Notes under the pieces: model-generated | Database searches by the model: none | The model's input: the letters and a program-made list of their open reading frames with translations, nothing else | Told to the model about the DNA's origin: nothing | Part shown: piece by piece, positions 17,365-27,104 of the stretch | Layout: each line of letters begins with the position of its first letter | How positions within the stretch are numbered: the stretch's first letter is position 1 | Position numbers and translations under genes: made by a program | Assembly (NCBI RefSeq): GCF_024398035.1 | Contig: NZ_CP073748.1 | Location: forward strand, 1,034,001-1,098,000 | Direction of reading: 5' to 3' | DNA: 64,000 nt | From: Kordiimonas sp. SCSIO 12603 | Lineage (GTDB): Bacteria > Pseudomonadota > Alphaproteobacteria > Sphingomonadales > Kordiimonadaceae

Positions 17365-19200
17365 ATGAGGAATATGAAATCCGGTTTATCAAAACTTGCG
17401 ATTTTGACTGCGGCATCCATGGTGATGGCTGCATGTTCGCCAGCAACTAATGATGCCCGTGTTGCAGTACAGGCTGAAAGAACACCAACGCTTGCGGAAG
17501 CTCAGGCTTTTATCTTGGATGCGGAAAAACAACTAGATGCTGAAGGTTTGGCTTATGGTCGCGCTCTTTGGGTGCAGGCAAATTTCGTAACCACAGATAC
17601 AAACCAACTAGCTGCAAGCGCTGATGAAAAATTCACGCTTCTTACCGTTGATTTGGCTACAAAGGCAAAGCGCTTTAATGACGTTGAAATGCCTGCCGAA
17701 CTGCGCCGGAAGTTTAACAAGCTGAAGTTCCTTCTTGATCTGCCAGCTCCTCAGAATAAAGAGCGTACTGCAGAACTTGCGACCATCAAGGCAAATCTTG
17801 GGGCAACATATGCAACGGGTAAACTTACGCTGGACGGTAAAGAAGCTACGCTTGGTGATGCTTCTGATGTGCTCGCGAGAGAACGTGATCCTGCTAAGCT
17901 TCTTGAAGCATGGAATGGCTGGCGTGAAGTTTCCGTGCCGATGAAAGATCAATATGCTCGCATGGTGGAAATTGCCAACGAAGGCGCCATTGAAATGGGT
18001 TTTGATGATATTGGCGGCATGTGGCGCGGCCAGTATGAAATGGAAGATTTCGCGGGTGAAGCTGACCGTCTCTGGGGGCAGGTGAAGCCACTTTATGATT
18101 CTCTTCACTGTCATGTACGGGCCAAGCTTAATGAAAACTATGGCGATGAAGTTGTCTCAAAAACTGAAGCTATTCCAGCACACCTGCTCGGTAATATGTG
18201 GGCACAGAGCTGGGGCAATATCTATGATATGGTGAAGCCTGAAGGTGATGCCAAAACCTTTGATCTTACAGAGCGCCTTGTAGCCAATGGGTATGACGCG
18301 AGGAAAATGGCAGGTGCTGCGGATGATTTCTTCCAGTCGCTTGGTTTTGAACCACTGCCGGACACATTCTGGGAACGTTCACTGTTTGTGAAGCCGCGTG
18401 ACCGGGAAGTGCAGTGCCATGCTTCTGCATGGAACCTGGATGCGAAAGACGATATCCGTATTAAGATGTGTACAAAGGTGAATGGTGAAGATTTTGCCAC
18501 CATGCACCATGAAGTTGGCCATAACATCTACCAGCGTGCTTACAAACACCAGTCTGGTCTTGATCAAGGCGGTGCGCACGGCGGCTTCCATGAAGCAATT
18601 GGTGATATGATCGCGCTTTCCATCACACCAGAATATCTGAAAACAATTGGCTTGATTGATGAAGTGCCATCAGCTGATGCAGATATTCCACTTCTTATGA
18701 AGCAGGCGCTTGAAAAGGTAGCGTTCCTACCGTTTGGCTTGATGGTTGATCAGTGGCGCTGGAAGGTGTTTTCTGGTGAAGTAACACCAGCAGGCTACAA
18801 TGATGCCTGGTGGCAACTGCGTGAGAAATACCAGGGTGTGAAAGCACCGAATGAGCGCCCAGCTGATGCGTTTGATCCGGGTGCCAAATATCATATCCCG
18901 AATAACACATCTTACACACGTTACTTCCTGGCACATATTCTACAGTTCCAGTTCCACCAGACAGCCTGTGAAGATGCTGGTTGGGAAGGTCCACTGCACC
19001 GTTGTTCTATTTACGGCAACAAGGAAGTTGGCGCCAAGTTTAAGGCAATGCAGGAACTGGGTTCATCAAAGCCGTGGCCTGATGCTCTTGAAGTGTTCAC
19101 AGGAACACGTGAGATGAATGGTTCTTCCGTTGTGGCATATTTCGCACCGCTTAAAGAATGGCTTGATGAGCAAAACAAAAACCGTTCGTGTGGTTGGTAA
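17365..19200 (+). CDS. M2-family (ACE-like) peptidyl-dipeptidase lipoprotein
   Basis: A 611-residue exported zinc metallopeptidase related to angiotensin-converting enzyme, which removes C-terminal dipeptides. The signal peptide ends in a lipobox (MAACS, Cys about 24). The zinc site is complete: HHEVGH with H382, E383 and H386, and HEAIGD with the third ligand E410. A chloride/substrate-region motif, NNTSYTRYFLAHILQFQFH, lies near residue 520. An AGGAGGGG ribosome site precedes the ATG. It is likely monocistronic, with a terminator at 19240-19270. Together with the DUF885 lipoprotein and the prolyl oligopeptidase it suggests active use of extracellular peptides. Confidence 0.93.
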   Translation: MRNMKSGLSKLAILTAASMVMAACSPATNDARVAVQAERTPTLAEAQAFILDAEKQLDAEGLAYGRALWVQANFVTTDTNQLAASADEKFTLLTVDLATKAKRFNDVEMPAELRRKFNKLKFLLDLPAPQNKERTAELATIKANLGATYATGKLTLDGKEATLGDASDVLARERDPAKLLEAWNGWREVSVPMKDQYARMVEIANEGAIEMGFDDIGGMWRGQYEMEDFAGEADRLWGQVKPLYDSLHCHVRAKLNENYGDEVVSKTEAIPAHLLGNMWAQSWGNIYDMVKPEGDAKTFDLTERLVANGYDARKMAGAADDFFQSLGFEPLPDTFWERSLFVKPRDREVQCHASAWNLDAKDDIRIKMCTKVNGEDFATMHHEVGHNIYQRAYKHQSGLDQGGAHGGFHEAIGDMIALSITPEYLKTIGLIDEVPSADADIPLLMKQALEKVAFLPFGLMVDQWRWKVFSGEVTPAGYNDAWWQLREKYQGVKAPNERPADAFDPGAKYHIPNNTSYTRYFLAHILQFQFHQTACEDAGWEGPLHRCSIYGNKEVGAKFKAMQELGSSKPWPDALEVFTGTREMNGSSVVAYFAPLKEWLDEQNKNRSCGW

Positions 19201-19239
19201 ATTGCCACATTAGATAATCCAGTACTGGATAATTACGAA

Positions 19240-19270
19240 AGCCCGGGTAGAATGCTCGGGCTTTTTTTTC
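19240..19270 (+). terminator. Rho-independent terminator after the M2 peptidase
   Basis: A stem of AGCCCGGG and CTCGGGCT with a seven-base loop and a run of eight Ts. Confidence 0.92.
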
Positions 19271-19292
19271 TACCTTTATGAAGGATTTCGCA

Positions 19293-20162
19293 GTGTCTGA
19301 TTTTCGCCCCCGTCGCAGTGTTCTATTTATGCCTGCCAGTAACGCACGTGCACTTGAAAAAGCGAAAACACTGGCCTGTGACGCTGTGATTTTTGATCTC
19401 GAAGATGCGGTTAGCCCGGACGCTAAGGAAGAAGCACGAGAACAGGCAGTAGCCACCATCAAATTTGGTGAGTACGGCCACAGGGAACGTATCATTCGCA
19501 TCAATGGCTTGAATACTGATTGGTGGCAAGATGATCTGGCCGCCGCTGCATCTGTTAAACCGGATGCTATTTTAGTGCCGAAGATTGAATCGGCGAATGA
19601 TGTGAAAGCCATTGCTGGTGCTCTTTTGGCTCAAGGCGATATGGATACAGCGATTTGGGCCATGATGGAAACACCACTTGGGTTCTTGAACGCACAGGAA
19701 ATTGTGGGCGCGTCAGAACGGCTTCAGTGTGTAGTGATTGGTACTAATGATTTAGTGAAAGATTTGGGGGCAAGCCATACGCCATCAAGAGAGCCGGTCA
19801 TTACAGCTCTTGGGCTTGCCATGCTCGCGGCACGTACACGAGATATCACTATTCTGGATGGTGTTTATAATGATTTTAAAAACACTGAAGGATTACATGC
19901 TGAATGCGAACAGGCGAAGGCAATGGGTTTTGATGGTAAAACCCTTATCCATCCTTCGCAGATTGAAACGGTGAATAATGTTTTTGCTCCATCTCCTGAA
20001 GAAGTTGCCTTTGCGGAACGTATGATTAGTGCTTTTGATAAGGCAAAAGCCGATGGCAAAGGTGTGGCGGTGCTGGACGGCAAGATGATTGAAGAACTAC
20101 ATGTAGAGCAAGCTAGAAAGATAAAAGCAACTGCCGAAGCAATTGCTGATATTGGCCACTAG
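19293..20162 (+). CDS. CitE-like CoA-ester lyase (HpcH/HpaI aldolase family)
   Basis: A TIM-barrel metal-dependent C-C lyase or thioesterase acting on CoA esters such as malyl-CoA, citramalyl-CoA or beta-methylmalyl-CoA. Diagnostic segments are FRPRRSVLFMPASN at the N-terminus, VIFDLEDAVSPDAKEEAR (metal-binding acidic residues) and MMETPLGFLNAQEIV. I prefer the GTG at 19293, with AAGGA eight bases upstream, over the ATG at 19278, which abuts the preceding terminator and has no ribosome site. No citrate-lyase alpha or gamma subunits are nearby, so it is not part of a citrate lyase complex. The precise substrate is undetermined. Confidence 0.85.
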   Translation: MSDFRPRRSVLFMPASNARALEKAKTLACDAVIFDLEDAVSPDAKEEAREQAVATIKFGEYGHRERIIRINGLNTDWWQDDLAAAASVKPDAILVPKIESANDVKAIAGALLAQGDMDTAIWAMMETPLGFLNAQEIVGASERLQCVVIGTNDLVKDLGASHTPSREPVITALGLAMLAARTRDITILDGVYNDFKNTEGLHAECEQAKAMGFDGKTLIHPSQIETVNNVFAPSPEEVAFAERMISAFDKAKADGKGVAVLDGKMIEELHVEQARKIKATAEAIADIGH

Positions 20163-20176
20163 CAGTATATCGGCCT

Positions 20177-20983
20177 CTATATATAACCCGCCATCCTTAG
20201 TTCTGCTGCGACGGATATAGTTAAACCGGCTAAGGCAAAATATATGGCTGTGGATAAAAGCAGAGAGATCAACAAGCCAGACCAAGTTAGCTTAAAGAAA
20301 ACTTTTGAACCATACGCAAACATGAACAGAAGAACTGCTGAATAAACCCATAGATTAAAATAAGAAAGCATGCCGAAGAGAAGCATAGTGAGAAGAATGG
20401 GAATATTGATCAGGGCCGTATGCGCGAAGATATAACAGAGAAAACTGGCAACCTCGGCATAGTTTCTGCGTTTTCTATAATGTAGTAACCTCAGGAAAAG
20501 GGCTGCAATTGGGATCAGTATCAATTGCATTGGTTGAAGGTACTCTGAGTAAACCTCAACGGTGGCTTTTTGCCGAGCTTTTGCATACTTGAGAACAGCG
20601 TCATTTAAGTCTTTTGATTGTTCCTGCCACGCCAGATTGGCTGTGGTTACTTTCTCTACAGTTTGGTCAATCTGGCCAGAGAGATGCATAATCGCCAGAA
20701 TAAGTGCGAAAATGGTGATGCAGTATTTCACCGGGTTCAGGTAAGCAACGCGCGCACCACCTATGTAATTAAGAGCAACTTGGCCGGGGTTCAGGGTAAG
20801 TTCTTTAATTGTTCGGAATACTTTTGAATCCAGTTCCATAAGCGCTTTAAAAGCGCCACCAAGAAGTGTCTTAATTTCAAGTCGCTGAGTATCGGTTTTT
20901 TGCCCACACTGATTGCAGTAGAGGCCAGTAATGGTATTTTCGCAATTTACACATGTTCCTTCATGCGGTGAAAATACTGTCAT
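20177..20983 (-). CDS. DUF3667-like membrane protein with N-terminal zinc ribbon
   Basis: The 268-residue protein starts with a CxxC-(8)-CxxC zinc-ribbon pattern (C11, C14, C23, C26, in the segment ending NQCGQK). A conserved-looking stretch follows, LTLNPGQVALNYIGGARVAY, then four or five transmembrane segments with a charged coiled region at about residues 110-150. This layout fits DUF3667 proteins, whose function is unknown. GAGG precedes the ATG. It is transcribed toward the CoA-lyase gene and ends 14 bases from it. Confidence 0.72.
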   Translation of the reverse strand: MTVFSPHEGTCVNCENTITGLYCNQCGQKTDTQRLEIKTLLGGAFKALMELDSKVFRTIKELTLNPGQVALNYIGGARVAYLNPVKYCITIFALILAIMHLSGQIDQTVEKVTTANLAWQEQSKDLNDAVLKYAKARQKATVEVYSEYLQPMQLILIPIAALFLRLLHYRKRRNYAEVASFLCYIFAHTALINIPILLTMLLFGMLSYFNLWVYSAVLLFMFAYGSKVFFKLTWSGLLISLLLSTAIYFALAGLTISVAAELRMAGYI

Positions 20984-21024
20984 GCTGGCCTCATTAAATT
21001 TTATTTTGCTATACGCAAAATATC

Positions 21025-22938
21025 TTAGCTACCAAGATGTTCTTTCAGGAACTTCTCTGTTGCTTCCAACATCTTCTTTCTGTTGTCAGAGGTATACATG
21101 GAATGTCCGCCTTCTTCGAACAGGATATATTCGCTCTTTGTACCTTGTTTTTTAAGTGCTTTATGCATATCAGCTGAATGTTCGTATGGAACACGAGCAT
21201 CATCTTTTGTTGCAATAAGCATTACAGGAATATTGAACTCAGTTGCGCGGTGGTAAGGGGAAACGTCTCTATCGTTTTTATCCTCGTGCCCCATTCGTTT
21301 GATCCAGGCACTACCACCAATGGTGCTTTTCTTATCTGTCACCTTGAGACGCGGTAGATTGGCAACACCGTTAATGGAAATGGCACATTTATAAAGGCCT
21401 GGTTCCTTGATTGGTCCCATAAGTGAAGCGTAGCCACCATATGACCAACCAACAATGCATACTTTTTCAGGATCAGTATAGCCTTGATCAATAACCCACT
21501 TTGTAGCGTCAGTAACATCATCTTGCATCAAACCACCCCACTGTTTTACACCTTTGGCATAGTGGTGGTCGCCATAACCGCCGGAACCACGGAAATTAGG
21601 CTGAACTACCAAGTATCCACGGCTTGCATAAAACTGTGTCCAGTAATTCCAGTGTGCATCATCTCTAACACCGTATGGACCACCGTGTGGTAGGATAATC
21701 GTTGGCATGTTTTTCGGTGTTTCAATGCCATTTGGTACGGTGATGTATGTAGGTACTGCATCATCATCCCGTGTTGGAACGTTTACAGATAAAACTGAAG
21801 CCATTTGTTTCGGATCAATGAAATCTCTGGCTGAAGCGAAATAGCCCAGTTTTTTATTTTCCCGGTCATATACATAATAACTGCCAGGGTCCGTATCATT
21901 AGAGAGCACAAACATATAGAGCTCTCTATCGCGGGCAGAGCTGATCAATGTTACGTTTTTGCTTTTAAGAGCCTTAGCAATGCTGCGCTGAATTTTTGAT
22001 AGTGTTTTATCAAAATATTTCGTGTGCTGGAAATCAGTTGTGTATGTCACGCCTGCTGGCTTGTTAGTGATAGGATTTAAGGTAATAAAATCCATATCGA
22101 CCATTTCATGGATAAACAGGCTTTCCACAATTTCACCGGATTGCAGATCAAGAGTGAAAAGGCCATTAGTACCGTGATCTGTTTGGCCACTTACATAAAT
22201 GATATTGGGGTCTGTTGTGAAACCTTCAAAAGTGTATTTCTGGTACCAATCTGTGTTTGAAAGATCCTGCCATTCGCCTTTAGCATTTTTAAAGCGAATG
22301 TTAAATGTTTCTCCTGAGAAACCAGTCCCTAAGCGTACTTCAGAACTGTAATCTGTAAACCAGTTTTGAATACCCTGACGTGCAGGTTTAACGGAGCGAT
22401 ATTTACCAGAATGAACATTTGCTTTGTAAACGGTTGAAGCGCCATCAAGCTCAAAATCCATTTGCAGAAGCACATGGTCAGGATCATCAAGAAGAAGATC
22501 CACGATACGCTCATTCTGCGACATACGCTTGTTTTTCTTCGGTTTAGCAAGCCAACGAAGTTTGTTTTTCTTTAGATCGTATGATTGAACCCGTGTTTCA
22601 TGCACCTTTGTGCGAAATTCATCACGTTTACTGGTGCCGCCTGATGTTAAAATCATGATATTGTCGGTTTTCCAGTAGAAGGCCTCAATACTGGTATTTG
22701 CAGGTGCCGGAATAACCTTTGGGTTCTCACCGTCAATATTTTGCACAAAAAGGGCACTTTTCCCTTTCAGGTCGATAAAGAAACCTAGCTTTGTTCCGCT
22801 AGGTGATAGTTTTGGCTGACTGATGTTTGGAAGCTTTGAGAAAGCTTCAACTGGTATGATTTTGTCTTTTGCAAGTACACTTGCTTCCATGGATGTTGTG
22901 AAGAAAAGTGCAGTGAATACGCACAAAAATCTAAGCAT
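21025..22938 (-). CDS. Secreted prolyl oligopeptidase, S9 family
   Basis: A serine peptidase with an N-terminal beta-propeller and a C-terminal alpha/beta-hydrolase domain. The catalytic triad is visible: S499 in GWSYGGY, D580 in TKDDARVP and H612 in EEGGHSMY (numbering from the ATG at 22938). That ATG is preferred because it begins a good signal peptide (LRFLCVFTALFFTTS) and has GGGGGAG upstream; the longer frame adds 22 non-signal-like residues. The product should be periplasmic or secreted. The gene is followed by the DUF3667-like gene in the same direction, 41 bases away. Confidence 0.9.
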   Translation of the reverse strand: MLRFLCVFTALFFTTSMEASVLAKDKIIPVEAFSKLPNISQPKLSPSGTKLGFFIDLKGKSALFVQNIDGENPKVIPAPANTSIEAFYWKTDNIMILTSGGTSKRDEFRTKVHETRVQSYDLKKNKLRWLAKPKKNKRMSQNERIVDLLLDDPDHVLLQMDFELDGASTVYKANVHSGKYRSVKPARQGIQNWFTDYSSEVRLGTGFSGETFNIRFKNAKGEWQDLSNTDWYQKYTFEGFTTDPNIIYVSGQTDHGTNGLFTLDLQSGEIVESLFIHEMVDMDFITLNPITNKPAGVTYTTDFQHTKYFDKTLSKIQRSIAKALKSKNVTLISSARDRELYMFVLSNDTDPGSYYVYDRENKKLGYFASARDFIDPKQMASVLSVNVPTRDDDAVPTYITVPNGIETPKNMPTIILPHGGPYGVRDDAHWNYWTQFYASRGYLVVQPNFRGSGGYGDHHYAKGVKQWGGLMQDDVTDATKWVIDQGYTDPEKVCIVGWSYGGYASLMGPIKEPGLYKCAISINGVANLPRLKVTDKKSTIGGSAWIKRMGHEDKNDRDVSPYHRATEFNIPVMLIATKDDARVPYEHSADMHKALKKQGTKSEYILFEEGGHSMYTSDNRKKMLEATEKFLKEHLGS

Positions 22939-23632
22939 ATTTCTCCCCCGAAAAATAAGAATGCCCAATTTTGTAGAAGATCTGGCGACTTCTACCCCCG
23001 ACAAGAGTTATACATCATTATTCCTAAAGTGTAAGACTTTAGTTCGAAATGGTTTCAACAGGTACTAAATTAGCGGAAGTTTGAGTAGATGCTGGTATAA
23101 TCAATAATGTATTCACAAAGTGTAGTATTTTAAAAACCCTCCTACAGGATACTCCTATAAAGAGTTCGTTTGTCTGTAATTGTTGATGGCACCTTCTGAA
23201 GGTGACGGTGGCCTCTATGCGATATGAAATACGCTAGTGTTGTGCCACCTGAAGATATTTAAACATTATCCAGAGCAGTTAGTAGGCCGGTAAATCGATC
23301 AATAGGGATTTGTGTAGTTTGTTGGTCGCTGTTTATCGAAAATATGTGAAATACAGTAAAAAATTAATACCACATCCAACGAGCACGACGCCATCCCCCT
23401 TTGTGTCATTCTAGTGCTTTATAAATTTGGATTGTACAATTAGAAGTTGTGCTTGAATGAGGCAATATCTTTCCTCAACGATAGTTCTAATTGCTGCATG
23501 TGCGAAATATTGTCCCGAAAATGATATCTTTTCTTGCAGTTGCATAGGGTTGAAGGCTAAAAGTAAACTCGAATCAAAGCGTCCGTCAGTGGCGCCGGGT
23601 CAACAATGTTAATTTCTGTCAGGGGACTTTTC
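22939..23632. other. Long non-coding stretch upstream of sdhC
   Basis: About 690 bases between the divergent peptidase gene and sdhC. No convincing gene, tRNA or repeat array is visible. It holds a small hairpin, ACCTTC-T-GAAGGT (about 23191-23203), and a 10-base palindrome, ATTGTACAAT (23431-23440). An AT-rich part near 23341-23440 is the likely promoter region for the TCA-cycle operon sdhCDAB. The length is unusual for this gene-dense window. Confidence 0.5.
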
Positions 23633-24028
23633 ATGGCAAAAGCGAAGCGTCCGCTTTCCCCCCACCTTCAGGTTTACCGCTGGGGTGCACATATGGCTGT
23701 TTCCATATTGCACCGTGCTACAGGGTCAGCTCTTGCTGTTGGCTCAATCCTGCTTGCGTGGTGGCTCGTTGCAATGGCAACAGGGCACGATTACTTCAAC
23801 ACTGTTCAGGGATACGCAGGCTCAGCGCTTGGCCGTATCGTTCTGTTCGGTCTTACATTTGCGCTGATGCAGCATTTAGCATCAGGTATCCGCCACCTTT
23901 ATATGGATGCAGGCAAATTGTATGATCTGAAAGTGAACACTCTTTCCGCTAAAGCAACTTTCGTTGTTTCGATTGTCCTAACAATCGTGATCTGGGTTGC
24001 AGCCTATAAAGTGATGGGAGTGCTTTAA
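23633..24028 (+). CDS. sdhC: Succinate dehydrogenase cytochrome b556 subunit
   Basis: One of the two membrane anchors of complex II. The 131-residue protein begins RPLSPHLQVYRW, the SdhC signature, and has three transmembrane segments. The haem-ligand region HLASGIRHLYMD is present. I chose the ATG at 23633, preceded by AGGGGA, over the longer start at 23606. It is the first gene of sdhCDAB; the stop directly abuts the sdhD start. Confidence 0.95.
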   Translation: MAKAKRPLSPHLQVYRWGAHMAVSILHRATGSALAVGSILLAWWLVAMATGHDYFNTVQGYAGSALGRIVLFGLTFALMQHLASGIRHLYMDAGKLYDLKVNTLSAKATFVVSIVLTIVIWVAAYKVMGVL

Positions 24029-24412
24029 ATGACAGATTATAAAACACCACTCGCGAAAGTGCGCGGCCTTGGTTCTGCCAAGGATGGAACCCACCACTGG
24101 TTCACACACCGCATCACAGCGCTTGCCAACATTCCACTGGTAATCTTTTTCGTGGTTTCCTTCGTAGGAAATGCAGGTAAAGGACACGACGAATGGGTGG
24201 CATGGCTTAAGCAGCCGCTGGTTTCAGTGTTGATGATTTTATTCGTTGCAAACTTTACGCATCATATGCGCCTTGGTTTGCAGGTGTTGATTGAAGATTA
24301 TGTTCATACGCCGGGTACAAAAATGTTCTCGCTTATTATGGTGAACTTCGCTTGCATTCTGATTGCAGCAATCAGCATCTTTTCTGTTCTACGTATTGCA
24401 TTCGGGGGCTAG
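24029..24412 (+). CDS. sdhD: Succinate dehydrogenase hydrophobic anchor subunit
   Basis: The second membrane anchor of complex II, 127 residues with three transmembrane segments. The N-terminus YKTPLAKVRGLGSAKDGTHH is the alphaproteobacterial SdhD signature. The segment NFTHHMRLGLQVLIEDYVH supplies the haem-axial His region. It starts immediately after the sdhC stop and ends four bases before sdhA. Confidence 0.93.
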   Translation: MTDYKTPLAKVRGLGSAKDGTHHWFTHRITALANIPLVIFFVVSFVGNAGKGHDEWVAWLKQPLVSVLMILFVANFTHHMRLGLQVLIEDYVHTPGTKMFSLIMVNFACILIAAISIFSVLRIAFGG

Positions 24413-24415
24413 GCC

Positions 24416-26203
24416 ATGACTGCAGCTTATCCTATTGAACATCACACCTATGATGCCGTTGTTGTCGGCGCAGGTGGTTCTGGTTTGCGTGCAACGATGG
24501 GCCTTGCGGAAGCTGGCCTACGTACAGCATGTATTACAAAAGTTTTCCCAACACGTTCACACACTGTGGCAGCACAGGGTGGTATCGCGGCATCCCTTGG
24601 TAACATGGGCCCAGATACATGGCAGTGGCATATGTATGACACTGTTAAAGGCTCTGACTGGCTTGGTGATCAGGATGCGATTGAATATATGGTGCGCGAA
24701 GCACCAGCTGCTGTTTACGAGCTTGAGCACTACGGTGTGCCATTCTCTCGTACAGAAGAAGGTAAGATTTACCAGCGTGCGTTTGGTGGTATGACAACTG
24801 AGTTCGGTGAAGGCCCTGCGGCACAGCGTACATGTGCGGCGGCTGACCGTACTGGCCACGCGATGCTTCATGCGCTTTACCAGCAGTCTTTGAAGTATGA
24901 CAGTGATTTCTACATTGAGTATTTCGCGATCGACCTGATTATGGAAGACGGCGAATGTCGCGGTGTGATTGCCATGAACATGGAAGATGGTTCTATCCAC
25001 GCCTTCCGTGCCAAGTCTGTTGTGCTTGCAACAGGTGGCTATGGCCGTGCTTACTTCTCTGCAACATCAGCGCACACATGTACTGGTGATGGCGGTGGTA
25101 TGGTTCTCCGTGCTGGTCTGTCTATGCAAGACCTTGAGTTCGTACAGTTCCACCCAACTGGTATTTACGGTGCCGGCGTTCTGATTACAGAAGGCGCGCG
25201 CGGTGAAGGTGGTATCCTGATCAACTCTGAAGGTGAGCGTTTCATGGAACGTTATGCACCGTCTGCGAAAGACCTTGCGTCTCGCGATGTGGTATCTCGT
25301 TCAATCTCTAACGAAATCCGTGAAGGCCGTGGTGTTGGTCCTGATAAAGATCATATGTATCTTCATCTGGATCATCTTGAGCCTTCAATTCTCGCTGAGC
25401 GCCTGCCGGGTATTTCTGAATCTGCGAAAATCTTCGCAGGTGTGGATGTAACCAAAGAGCCGATCCCGATTATTCCGACAGTTCACTATAACATGGGCGG
25501 TATTCCAACCAACTATCATGGTGAGGTGATTAACCCAACAGCTGACAATCCTGATGCGGTTGTACCTGGCCTGTTCGCGGTTGGTGAAGCTGCTTGTGTA
25601 TCTGTTCACGGTGCGAACCGCCTTGGTTCCAACTCTCTTATTGACCTTGTGGTATTTGGCCGCGCGGTTGGTAAGCGTATTCCAGAAACTATCAACAAGA
25701 ACGAAGCGTTTAAGCCTCTACCAAAAGGCTTTGATGAAATGGCTCTTGGTCGTCTGGATGCAGCACGCTATGCAGATGGTGGTATTCCAACGGCGGAACT
25801 TCGCCTTGAAATGCAGCGCACGATGCAAAATAACTGTGCGGTATTCCGTACAGAAGAAGTTCTTGCAGAAGGTGTTGAGAAAATCGATGCGGTGGCTGCA
25901 AAAGCTGGCGACGTTAAGACAACTGATCGTTCACTTGTGTGGAACAGTGACCTTATCGAAACGCTTGAGCTTCAGAACCTGATCCCGCAGGCAGTACTTA
26001 CAATGCATGGTGCTGCAGCGCGTAAGGAAAGCCGCGGTGCACATATGCATGAAGATTATCCAGACCGTGATGACGTAAACTGGATGAAGCACTCAATGAC
26101 ATGGTTCGACGGTAAGAAAGTGACAATGGGTGAGCGCCCAGTGCACGATTATACGCTTACTGAAGAAGTTGAATACATCAAACCTAAAGCTCGGGTTTAC
26201 TAA
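24416..26203 (+). CDS. sdhA: Succinate dehydrogenase flavoprotein subunit
   Basis: Oxidises succinate to fumarate and passes electrons to SdhB. The 595-residue sequence has the FAD-binding GAGGSGLRA, the His that carries covalent FAD (H49 in [12 protein letters not shown]), the active-site segment [12 protein letters not shown], and [11 protein letters not shown]. It lies in the middle of sdhCDAB, with sdhB 15 bases downstream. Confidence 0.98.
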   Translation: MTAAYPIEHHTYDAVVVGAGGSGLRATMGLAEAGLRTACITKVFPTRSHTVAAQGGIAASLGNMGPDTWQWHMYDTVKGSDWLGDQDAIEYMVREAPAAVYELEHYGVPFSRTEEGKIYQRAFGGMTTEFGEGPAAQRTCAAADRTGHAMLHALYQQSLKYDSDFYIEYFAIDLIMEDGECRGVIAMNMEDGSIHAFRAKSVVLATGGYGRAYFSATSAHTCTGDGGGMVLRAGLSMQDLEFVQFHPTGIYGAGVLITEGARGEGGILINSEGERFMERYAPSAKDLASRDVVSRSISNEIREGRGVGPDKDHMYLHLDHLEPSILAERLPGISESAKIFAGVDVTKEPIPIIPTVHYNMGGIPTNYHGEVINPTADNPDAVVPGLFAVGEAACVSVHGANRLGSNSLIDLVVFGRAVGKRIPETINKNEAFKPLPKGFDEMALGRLDAARYADGGIPTAELRLEMQRTMQNNCAVFRTEEVLAEGVEKIDAVAAKAGDVKTTDRSLVWNSDLIETLELQNLIPQAVLTMHGAAARKESRGAHMHEDYPDRDDVNWMKHSMTWFDGKKVTMGERPVHDYTLTEEVEYIKPKARVY

Positions 26204-26218
26204 GGGAGGGTATGAACA

Positions 26219-26995
26219 ATGGCTGAATTTTCACTTCCCGCTAACTCCAAAGTTGGTAAGGGTAAATCTGTAAAAGCTGATGGTGCTACAAACACCAAGA
26301 ATTTTAGTGTTTACCGTTGGAACCCGGATGACGGTGAAAACCCGCGCATGGATACTTTTGAAGTAGACATGGATAACTGTGGTCCGATGGTGCTGGATGC
26401 GCTCATTAAAATCAAAAATGAGATGGACAGTACTGTAACGTTCCGCCGTTCCTGCCGTGAAGGTGTTTGTGGTTCATGTGCCATGAACATCGACGGTAAA
26501 AACGGTTTGGCGTGTACAACTGCTATTGAAGATGTGAAAGGTGATGTATCTATCACACCACTTCCGCACATGGAAGTTGTGAAGGATCTTGTGCCGAACA
26601 TGTCAAACTTCTATGCGCAGTATGCTTCGATCAAACCGTGGATGCGTACTCAGAGCCCAACGCCTGAAGAAGAGCGCCTTCAATCACCAGAGGACCGTAA
26701 AAAGCTTGATGGCCTTTACGAGTGTATCCTTTGTGCTTGTTGTTCTACTTCTTGCCCAAGCTACTGGTGGAACGGTGATAAATATCTTGGCCCAGCTATC
26801 CTCTTGCAGGCATACCGCTGGCTGATTGATAGCCGTGACGAGACAACAGGTGAACGTCTGGATGAACTTGAAGATCCATTCCGTCTCTACCGCTGTCACA
26901 CTATCATGAACTGTTCAAACGCTTGTCCAAAGGGCTTGAACCCAGCGAAGGCGATTGCAGAAACTAAGAAAATGATGGTTGAACGCAAGTATTAA
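26219..26995 (+). CDS. sdhB: Succinate dehydrogenase iron-sulfur subunit
   Basis: Carries electrons from SdhA to quinone through three clusters. The [2Fe-2S] ligands are in [13 protein letters not shown]. The [4Fe-4S] ligands are in [16 protein letters not shown] and the [3Fe-4S] ligands in [15 protein letters not shown]. It has 258 residues, a normal length. GGGAGGG precedes the ATG. It ends the operon, with a terminator at 27022-27057. Confidence 0.98.
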   Translation: MAEFSLPANSKVGKGKSVKADGATNTKNFSVYRWNPDDGENPRMDTFEVDMDNCGPMVLDALIKIKNEMDSTVTFRRSCREGVCGSCAMNIDGKNGLACTTAIEDVKGDVSITPLPHMEVVKDLVPNMSNFYAQYASIKPWMRTQSPTPEEERLQSPEDRKKLDGLYECILCACCSTSCPSYWWNGDKYLGPAILLQAYRWLIDSRDETTGERLDELEDPFRLYRCHTIMNCSNACPKGLNPAKAIAETKKMMVERKY

Positions 26996-27021
26996 TTACG
27001 CGTTTGATTTCTAAGTTATTG

Positions 27022-27057
27022 AAAAGGCATGGCTTGTTGGCTGTGCCTTTTTCTTTT
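27022..27057 (+). terminator. Rho-independent terminator after sdhB
   Basis: A 12-bp stem (AAAAGGCATGGC pairing with GCTGTGCCTTTT, two G-U pairs, loop TTGTTG) with a T-rich tail. Confidence 0.85.
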
Positions 27058-27104
27058 GGTTGATTTAGAGGGGAATAACTAAGTTTTAACATCTTCTATG
27101 CATA

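Noticed and set aside
19278-19292. ATG as start of the CoA-ester lyase
   Set aside because: It abuts the terminator and lacks a ribosome site; the GTG at 19293 has AAGGA at good spacing.
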